A DNA stretch of 8,314 nt from Rhodospira sp. Lineage in GTDB: Bacteria; Pseudomonadota; Alphaproteobacteria; Rhodospirillales; Rhodospirillaceae. This document shows, in pieces, positions 1 to 4,921 of this stretch (positions are counted from its first letter, which is position 1; every line of letters starts with the position of its first letter). Made by a program: the position numbers and the translations under genes. The notes beneath the pieces were generated by a model. The model saw only the letters and a list, made by a program, of their open reading frames with translations, made no database searches and was not told the DNA's origin. The stretch is taken from assembly GCA_028277295.1 (NCBI GenBank), contig JANQGN010000340.1:1-8314 (forward strand), given 5' to 3'.

Positions 1-56
1 GGTGATCCGGGGGAGGGGTGAGCGCGCCCGTCGCCGCTTCGTGATCGCCGCAGCCC

Positions 57-62
57 GGGAGA
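57..62 (+). promoter_or_regulatory. Ribosome binding site deciding the fumarase start
   Basis: GGGAGA lies 5 nt before the ATG at 68. It supports that ATG over the in-frame GTG at position 2, which would add 22 Arg-rich residues not expected in class I fumarases. No promoter can be identified in the 56 bases before it, and the true upstream region lies outside the window. Confidence 0.6.
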
Positions 63-67
63 CCGCC

Positions 68-1678
68 ATGCTGGATGCCGCCTTCGCCGAGATCTTCCCC
101 GTCGCCGAGGACACCACCCCCTACCGCCGCCTCGACGGCGACTTCGTCGCCGTGGACCGGTTTCGGGGCGAGGATGTGCTGGTTGTCGACCCCGCCGGCC
201 TCACCCTGCTGGCCGAGGAGGCGATCCGCGACATCTCCCACCTGCTCCGCCCCGGCCACCTGGCGCAACTGCGGGCCATCCTGGATGACCCCGAGGCCTC
301 GTCCAACGATCGCTTCGTGGCCCTGGAACTGCTGAAGAACGCCAACATCAGCGCCGGCATGGTGCTGCCCATGTGCCAGGACACCGGGACGGCCATCATC
401 CTGGGCAAGAAGGGCGAACGCGTCTTCACCGGCGCCGACGATGCCCTGGCGCTGTCCCAGGGGGTCGCCAACGCCTTCACCACCCTGAACCTGCGCTACT
501 CGCAGATGGCGCCGCTGTCGCTGTACGAGGAGGTCAACACCGGCAACAACCTGCCGGCTCAGATCGATCTTTATGCGACTCGGGGCAACGCCTACAAGTT
601 CATGGTCATGACCAAGGGCGGCGGCTCGGCCAACAAGACCTTCCTCCTCCAGCAGACCAAGGCGCTGCTGAACCCCACGTCGCTGATGACCTTCCTGGAA
701 GAGCAGGTGAAGACCCTGGGCACGGCGGCCTGCCCGCCCTATCACCTGGCCATCGCCATCGGCGGCACCTCGGCCGAAGCCACCCTCAAGACCGTCAAGC
801 TGGCCTCGGCCAAGTACCTGGACGGGCTGCCCACCCAGGGCGGCAAGGCGGGCCATGCCTTCCGCGACCTGGAGTTGGAGCAAGCCGTCCTGGAGATGAC
901 CCGGCGCCTGGGCATCGGCGCCCAGTTCGGCGGCAAGTACTTCTGCCATGACGTGCGGGTGGTGCGGCTACCGCGCCATGGCGCCTCCTGCCCGGTGGGC
1001 ATCGGTGTGTCGTGCTCCGCCGACCGCCAGATGCTGGCCAAGATCACCGCCGATGGCCTGTTCGTCGAGGCCCTGGAACGGGACCCCGTCCGCTACATGC
1101 CGGACGTCAAGGACGAGAAGCTGGGTGGCGACGTGGTGCCCATCGACCTCACCCAGCCCATGGACCAGATCCGCGCCACCCTCGGCCAGCACCCCATCAA
1201 GACCCGCGTCGCCCTCACCGGCCCGATGATCGTCGCCCGCGACATCGCCCACGCCAAGCTGAAGGAGCGGCTGGACGCCGGCCAGGGCCTGCCCGATTAC
1301 ATCAAGAACCACCCAGTCTACTACGCCGGCCCGGCCAAGACCCCGGAGGGCATGGCCTCGGGCTCCTTCGGTCCCACCACCGCCGGGCGCATGGACGCCT
1401 ATGTCGATCAGTTTCAGGCCGCCGGCGGCTCGCATGTCATGATCGCCAAGGGCAACCGCTCCCAGGCGGTGACCGACGCGTGCAAGGCGCACGGCGGCTT
1501 CTACCTGGGGTCGGTGGGCGGCGCCGCCGCGCAACTGGCCCTGGAGAGCATCCGCAAGGTGGAGGTTCTGGAGTACCCCGAGCTGGGCATGGAAGCCGTC
1601 TGGCGGATCGAGGTGGAGAACTTCCCGGCCTTCATCATCGTCGATGACAAGGGCAACGACTTCTTCCGGCCGAGGTGA
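68..1678 (+). CDS. fumA: Fumarate hydratase, class I (iron-sulfur, FumA/FumB type)
   Basis: This enzyme reversibly hydrates fumarate to L-malate in the TCA cycle, in the cytosol, using an oxygen-sensitive [4Fe-4S] cluster. From ATG 68 the protein has 536 residues, close to the roughly 548 of E. coli FumA. The N-terminal (alpha) domain carries the three expected cluster cysteines: C103 in MCQDTGT, C222 in AACPPYH and C308 in GASCPVG. GGGSANKT and GAQFGGKYF are also typical of the family. The C-terminal (beta) domain has DIAHAKLKER, YYAGPAKTPEG, GPTTAGRMD (435-443), AKGNRSQ and the near-invariant ending DDKGNDFF. It is the single-chain form, not the split two-subunit form. An in-frame GTG at position 2 could extend it by 22 residues but lacks support. 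The stop is followed 1 nt later by the next gene's GTG, so it probably heads an operon. The frame is complete and shows no defects. Confidence 0.97.
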   Translation: MLDAAFAEIFPVAEDTTPYRRLDGDFVAVDRFRGEDVLVVDPAGLTLLAEEAIRDISHLLRPGHLAQLRAILDDPEASSNDRFVALELLKNANISAGMVLPMCQDTGTAIILGKKGERVFTGADDALALSQGVANAFTTLNLRYSQMAPLSLYEEVNTGNNLPAQIDLYATRGNAYKFMVMTKGGGSANKTFLLQQTKALLNPTSLMTFLEEQVKTLGTAACPPYHLAIAIGGTSAEATLKTVKLASAKYLDGLPTQGGKAGHAFRDLELEQAVLEMTRRLGIGAQFGGKYFCHDVRVVRLPRHGASCPVGIGVSCSADRQMLAKITADGLFVEALERDPVRYMPDVKDEKLGGDVVPIDLTQPMDQIRATLGQHPIKTRVALTGPMIVARDIAHAKLKERLDAGQGLPDYIKNHPVYYAGPAKTPEGMASGSFGPTTAGRMDAYVDQFQAAGGSHVMIAKGNRSQAVTDACKAHGGFYLGSVGGAAAQLALESIRKVEVLEYPELGMEAVWRIEVENFPAFIIVDDKGNDFFRPR

Positions 1679-1679
1679 C

Positions 1680-3068
1680 GTGGCCCCCGGCCTGATCCTC
1701 GCCGCGCCGTCAAGCACCAGCGGCAAGACCACCGTCACCCTGGCGTTGATCGGCGCCCTGGTGCGCCGGGGGCTGCATGTGGCGACGGCCAAGGTGGGGC
1801 CGGACTACATCGACCCCGCGTTTCACGCCACCGCCGGCGGGCGCGCGTGCGTCAACCTGGACACCTGGGCCATGCCCCCGCCGCTGCTGGCTGGGCTGGC
1901 GGCGGACCTGTCGGGGGGCGGGACGGACCTGATCCTCTGCGAGGGCGTCATGGGCCTGCTGGACGGCGCCACGGCCCCCGGCGACCCGGGCCATGATCCG
2001 GATACCGACGGCTCCACGGCGGCGCTGGCGGCGCGCCTGGGCTGGCCGGTGGTGCTGGTGGTGGACGCGAAGGGCATGGCGGCCTCGGCGGGCGCGGTGG
2101 TGCGAGGCTTCCAGGGGACCCGGCCAGGCGTGACCCTGGCCGGCGTGATCTTCACCCGCGTCGGCGGCACCCGTCATGCCGAGATCCTGCGGGCCGGCAC
2201 CCAGGCCCTGGCACCGGGCGTCCGCGTGCTTGGCGCCCTGCCCCGCGACGACCGCCTGGCCCTGCCGTCCCGCCACCTGGGTCTGGTGCAGGCCGGCGAG
2301 CATCCCGACCTCGCCACCGTCCTGGAGGGCGCCGCCGCCCTGGCCGAAACGCACCTGGACCTGGACGCCCTGGTGTCCCTGGCCCACGCGGGACGGGTGG
2401 ACGCCGGCGACTCCGCGCCGCGCCCCCTGCCCCCACCCGGGCAGCGGATCGCGGTGGCCGCCGACCTGGCCTTCGCCTTCGCCTATCCCGCCGTGCTGGA
2501 CGGCTGGCGGACGGCGGGCGCCGAGGTCCGGCCCTTCTCCCCCCTGGCCGACGAACCGCCGGACGCGGACACCGACAGCATCTACCTGCCTGGCGGTTAC
2601 CCGGAGCTGCACGCCGGCCGGCTGGCCGCCAACGCGTGCTTTCTGGACGGCCTGCGCGCCGCCGCCGCCCGGGGTGTGCCGGTGTTCGGGGAATGCGGGG
2701 GCTACATGGTGCTGGGCCGGGGCCTGGTGGACGCCGACGGCACCCGCCACGCCATGGCCGGGCTGCTGCCGGTGGAGACCAGCTTCGCCCAGCGCCGGCT
2801 GCACCTGGGCTACCGGTCCATCACGGCGCTCGGCCCCATGCCCCTCGGCTCCGCCGGCGCCGCGTTTCGCGGCCACGAGTTCCACGTCGCCCGGGTGCTG
2901 GCCGAGGACGGCGGCGACCAGGACGCCCTGTTCGCCGCCCGCGACGCGCGCGGCAACGACCTGGGGGGCTCCGGGCGGCGCGCGGGCTCGGTGGCGGGAT
3001 CCTTCATCCACCTGATCGCGGGTGGCGAGGTGCCAGACACCGCCCCCCCTGCTATGATGCCGTCATGA
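1680..3068 (+). CDS. cobB: Cobyrinate (or hydrogenobyrinate) a,c-diamide synthase
   Basis: This enzyme amidates the a and c side chains of cobyrinate or hydrogenobyrinate in corrinoid (B12) synthesis, using ATP and glutamine. The protein has 462 residues, normal for CobB/CbiA. The N-terminal dethiobiotin-synthetase-like ATPase domain has a P-loop, APSSTSGKTT (9-18), then KVGPDYIDPAFH and EGVMGLLDGA. The C-terminal class I glutamine amidotransferase domain has the nucleophile C339 in GECGGYMVLG, then LGYRS, GHEFH and H444 in GSFIHL. The start is uncertain. GTG 1680 sits 4 nt after GAGG (1672-1675), overlapping the fumarase end. An in-frame ATG at 1644 lies inside the fumarase gene and has no ribosome binding site. 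The stop overlaps the next start as ATGA. No other cobalamin gene is visible nearby. Whether the aerobic (CobB) or anaerobic (CbiA) substrate is used cannot be told from sequence alone. Confidence 0.93.
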   Translation: MAPGLILAAPSSTSGKTTVTLALIGALVRRGLHVATAKVGPDYIDPAFHATAGGRACVNLDTWAMPPPLLAGLAADLSGGGTDLILCEGVMGLLDGATAPGDPGHDPDTDGSTAALAARLGWPVVLVVDAKGMAASAGAVVRGFQGTRPGVTLAGVIFTRVGGTRHAEILRAGTQALAPGVRVLGALPRDDRLALPSRHLGLVQAGEHPDLATVLEGAAALAETHLDLDALVSLAHAGRVDAGDSAPRPLPPPGQRIAVAADLAFAFAYPAVLDGWRTAGAEVRPFSPLADEPPDADTDSIYLPGGYPELHAGRLAANACFLDGLRAAAARGVPVFGECGGYMVLGRGLVDADGTRHAMAGLLPVETSFAQRRLHLGYRSITALGPMPLGSAGAAFRGHEFHVARVLAEDGGDQDALFAARDARGNDLGGSGRRAGSVAGSFIHLIAGGEVPDTAPPAMMPS

Positions 3069-3610
3069 GCCTGCTGGGACGCCGCCTCTTCCTGGGCGCG
3101 CCGTGCCGCCAATGGGCGGCGGCGGCCGCGCCTGGTCCCGCTGTCGCCCCCGCACCGGACGACACGACCCAAGACGCGCGCCCGTTCTGGCGCCGCAAAA
3201 CGCTGCGGCACATGACCGAGGCGGAATGGGAAAGCCTCTGCGACGGCTGCGGCAAGTGCTGCCTCAACAAGCTGCAGGACGAGGACACCGGCGCCCTGGC
3301 CTTCACCAACGTGGCCTGCGACCTGCTGGACCCCGTCTCCTGCCGCTGCCGCGACTACGCGAATCGCTGGGACTTCGTGCCCGACTGCGTCAAGCTGGTG
3401 CCCGCCATGGTCCACAGGCTGGCCTGGCTGCCCTCGACCTGCGCGTACCGCCTGCTCGCCGAGGGCCACGACCTGCCCGACTGGCACCCCCTGGTCAGCG
3501 GCGACCCCGAGAGTGTCCATCGCGCCGGTGTCTCGGTGCGCGGCCGGGTGATCCTGGAGCGCGAGGCCGGCGACCTGGAAGACCACGTGGTCGACTGGGA
3601 GGACGCCTGA
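3065..3610 (+). CDS. YcgN family (UPF0260) cysteine-cluster protein with N-terminal extension
   Basis: The protein has 181 residues and no established biochemical function. From PFWRRKTL (residue 40 on) it closely follows E. coli YcgN, including MTEAEWESLCDGCGKCC. The CxxCxxCC cluster (C59, C62, C65, C66) belongs to the YkgJ-type family, thought to chelate zinc or an iron-sulfur cluster. Further cysteines at 85, 93, 95, 108 and 126 (FTNVAC, SCRC, PDC, STCAYRLLAEG) match the family. The first 39 residues are extra compared with E. coli YcgN (about 150 residues) and are Ala/Pro-rich. ATG 3065 is the only ATG, GTG or TTG in frame before the conserved core, so the extension appears real unless a rarer codon is used. 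There is no clear ribosome binding site. The ATGA overlap with cobB suggests translation by coupling. The metallopeptidase gene follows after 2 nt. Confidence 0.9.
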   Translation: MSLLGRRLFLGAPCRQWAAAAAPGPAVAPAPDDTTQDARPFWRRKTLRHMTEAEWESLCDGCGKCCLNKLQDEDTGALAFTNVACDLLDPVSCRCRDYANRWDFVPDCVKLVPAMVHRLAWLPSTCAYRLLAEGHDLPDWHPLVSGDPESVHRAGVSVRGRVILEREAGDLEDHVVDWEDA

Positions 3611-3612
3611 CG

Positions 3613-4353
3613 ATGGCCTGGTGGCCGCGCCCCACGCGCCCGGCCGCGCCGCCGCCGGAGCGCACCTTGCGCCTGGGGGAGCGGTCGGTGCCCCTGGTCA
3701 CGCGCATCAACCCGCGCGCCCGGCGCATCGCCCTGAAGGTGGACACCCACACCGAACGGGTGATCCTGGTACTGCCCCACCGCCGTCATCTCAAGGCCGC
3801 CGAGTCGTTCCTGGACAGCAAGCGCGACTGGGTGGCCGCCCGGCTGGCCAACTTGCCCCCGGCGGTGACGCTGGCCGATGGCGCCACCGTGCCGGTCCTG
3901 GGCGCGCCGCGTCGCGTCCGCCATTGCCCGGAGGCGCGCGGGGGCGTGTGGCTGGACGAGGGCACGGGCGAGATCCACGTCTCCGGCGCGGCCGAGCATC
4001 TGCCCCGGCGGGTGCTGGACTGGCTGCGCGCCCAGGCCCGCGCCGAGATCACCGCCCGCGTCAAGGCCCACGCCGCGCGCCTGGAGGTCATTCCCGGCCG
4101 AATCACCCTGCGCGACACCCGCTCCCGCTGGGGCAGTTGCGCGCCCTCGGGCGGGTTGAACTTTTCCTGGCGGCTGGTGATGGCGCCGCCCTGGGTGCTG
4201 GACTATGTCACCGCCCACGAGGTGGCCCACCTGCGGGAAATGAACCACGGCCCGGCCTTCTGGGCGCACGTGGAAACACTCACCCCCGGCGCGCGAGAGC
4301 CCGCCCGCGCCTGGCTGCGCGCCCACGGTCCGGCGCTGCACCGGGTGGGATAA
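3613..4353 (+). CDS. YgjP/SprT-like zinc metallopeptidase (DUF45, M48-like)
   Basis: The protein has 246 residues and resembles the YgjP-like family of predicted zinc proteases, whose substrates are unknown. The N-terminal half is a small beta-rich region (LRINPRARRIALKV-like segment, then RHLKAAESFLDSKRDWV). The C-terminal catalytic part has RDTRSRWGSC (W173-C176), then HEVAHLREMNH. In that segment H202, E203 and H206 form the HExxH zinc site and H212 is the likely third ligand, followed by GPAFW. All key residues are present. There is no signal peptide or membrane segment, so it should be cytosolic. ATG 3613 begins 2 nt after the ycgN-like stop and has no strong ribosome binding site of its own, so coupled translation is likely. 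It is the last gene of the compact operon. Database names for this family vary (SprT family, M48 family, DUF45). Confidence 0.92.
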   Translation: MAWWPRPTRPAAPPPERTLRLGERSVPLVTRINPRARRIALKVDTHTERVILVLPHRRHLKAAESFLDSKRDWVAARLANLPPAVTLADGATVPVLGAPRRVRHCPEARGGVWLDEGTGEIHVSGAAEHLPRRVLDWLRAQARAEITARVKAHAARLEVIPGRITLRDTRSRWGSCAPSGGLNFSWRLVMAPPWVLDYVTAHEVAHLREMNHGPAFWAHVETLTPGAREPARAWLRAHGPALHRVG

Positions 4354-4391
4354 GGACGGGGCCCGCCAGCACGCTCCGGACTTGCGCGAGG

Positions 4392-4413
4392 TGTGTCAGT
4401 TTGGGTAGACACA
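4392..4413. promoter_or_regulatory. Inverted repeat TGTGTC-10 nt-GACACA, possible operator
   Basis: TGTGTC (4392-4397) and GACACA (4408-4413) are perfect inverted copies 10 nt apart, about 35 nt before the GTG of the zinc-ribbon protein. The spacing fits either a regulator-binding dyad or a small hairpin in the leader. Arms of this length also occur by chance, and no known operator is recognised. Confidence 0.25.
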
Positions 4414-4435
4414 GGTGGGAAAATAGCGACCGCGA

Positions 4436-4442
4436 GGGAGGA
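4436..4442 (+). promoter_or_regulatory. Strong ribosome binding site for the zinc-ribbon membrane protein
   Basis: GGGAGGA ends 5 nt before the GTG at 4448. This near-perfect Shine-Dalgarno match at ideal spacing is the best evidence that the small GTG-started reading frame is a real gene. Confidence 0.8.
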
Positions 4443-4447
4443 CCGCC

Positions 4448-4765
4448 GTGCAGTGCCCGGGGTGCAAGACCGAGGTGGACGACAAGGCGATGGGCTGCCC
4501 GACCTGCGGCGCCCGGCGCGGCTACTTCATGGATCGGCGCGGCCGCGTGGGCGGTAAGCTGAAGGTCTGGGGCGGGATTGTCTTGGTGCTGCTGGTCGGC
4601 GTCGGCGTCTTCATCGCCCCCATGCTGTACACGTGGCCGGTCAACGACACCATCGTCTGGCTGTTGGGAATCTTCGCCTTCGTAATACTGCTGGCCGCCG
4701 CCCAGTTCATTTTCTACCTGATCCGGGGACCGGTCTGGTATCCGCCCGAGGGCTGGCAGGGATAG
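4448..4765 (+). CDS. Small zinc-ribbon protein with two membrane helices, function unknown
   Basis: The protein has 105 residues and I do not recognise a named family. The N-terminus is a compact zinc ribbon: CPGC (C3, C6) and CPTC (C17, C20), the spacing of a zinc-chelating double knuckle. A basic stretch follows (RRGRVGGKLK, 30-39), then two hydrophobic helices at about 41-60 and 69-92 and a short Trp/Pro-rich tail. The positive charges before helix 1 suggest that the ribbon and both termini are cytoplasmic, with a short periplasmic loop (YTWPVNDT). The GTG start is supported by GGGAGGA at 4436-4442. Codon use is a little less GC-biased than in its neighbours (it includes TTG, GTA and ATA), which hints at a poorly conserved or more recently acquired gene. 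It may be co-transcribed with the operon upstream. A role as a small membrane sensor or scaffold would be a guess. Confidence 0.85.
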   Translation: MQCPGCKTEVDDKAMGCPTCGARRGYFMDRRGRVGGKLKVWGGIVLVLLVGVGVFIAPMLYTWPVNDTIVWLLGIFAFVILLAAAQFIFYLIRGPVWYPPEGWQG

Positions 4766-4921
4766 GCGGCCAGACATCGGCGACCGACCGATAGACACTG
4801 TTTGGGGCACGTCTCCGTTCACGTGTTCGAGACATGGAACACTCGCCATGTCTGTCGCCCACCTTTAGAGCAAATCCCGAGCACCGAAAACGCCCTACAT
4901 ACGACACGCGATGAGGGACGA
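4766..4921. other. Convergent intergenic spacer with weak hairpins
   Basis: This spacer lies between the stops of the + strand zinc-ribbon gene and the - strand mutS. Transcription from both sides should end here. ATCGG (4776-4780) can pair with CCGAT (4788-4792), followed shortly by GTTT; this is a weak terminator candidate for the + strand. A better hairpin lies at 4830-4853. No classic strong GC stem with a long T run is seen on either strand. Base composition is less GC-rich than in the genes. Confidence 0.5.
4830..4853. terminator. 8-bp perfect hairpin in convergent spacer, possible terminator
   Basis: AGACATGG (4830-4837) and CCATGTCT (4846-4853) form a perfect 8-bp stem with an 8-nt loop, between two converging genes. 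Being perfect, it can form in RNA from either strand and could act as a bidirectional stop. Neither flank has a good T tract, so an intrinsic terminator is not firmly supported. An operator-like dyad is an alternative. Confidence 0.35.

Larger units (their letters stand above)
4354..4447. other. Intergenic spacer with a short dyad, 94 nt
   Basis: The spacer separates the metallopeptidase gene from the small zinc-ribbon gene. It contains the dyad at 4392-4413 and the strong ribosome binding site at 4436-4442. There is no convincing terminator hairpin with a T tract after the stop at 4353, and no good match to a sigma-70 promoter. TTGCGC at 4382 is the only weak -35-like hexamer I noticed. The downstream gene may therefore be read from the upstream operon or from an unrecognised promoter. 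Confidence 0.5.

Noticed and set aside
2..67. 22-residue N-terminal extension of fumarase from GTG at position 2
   Set aside because: ATG 68 has a good ribosome binding site and gives the usual length. The extension is Arg-rich and truncated by the window edge, so it cannot be judged further.
1644..1679. ATG 1644 as the start of cobB
   Set aside because: It lies within the conserved fumarase C-terminus with no ribosome binding site. GTG 1680 is better placed, although the choice is not certain.
1710..3011. Open frame of 433 codons on the - strand, opposite cobB
   Set aside because: The composition is biased (Gly, Gln, His, Val repeats) and fully overlaps a clear cobB gene on the other strand. 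It is an artefact of GC-rich third positions.
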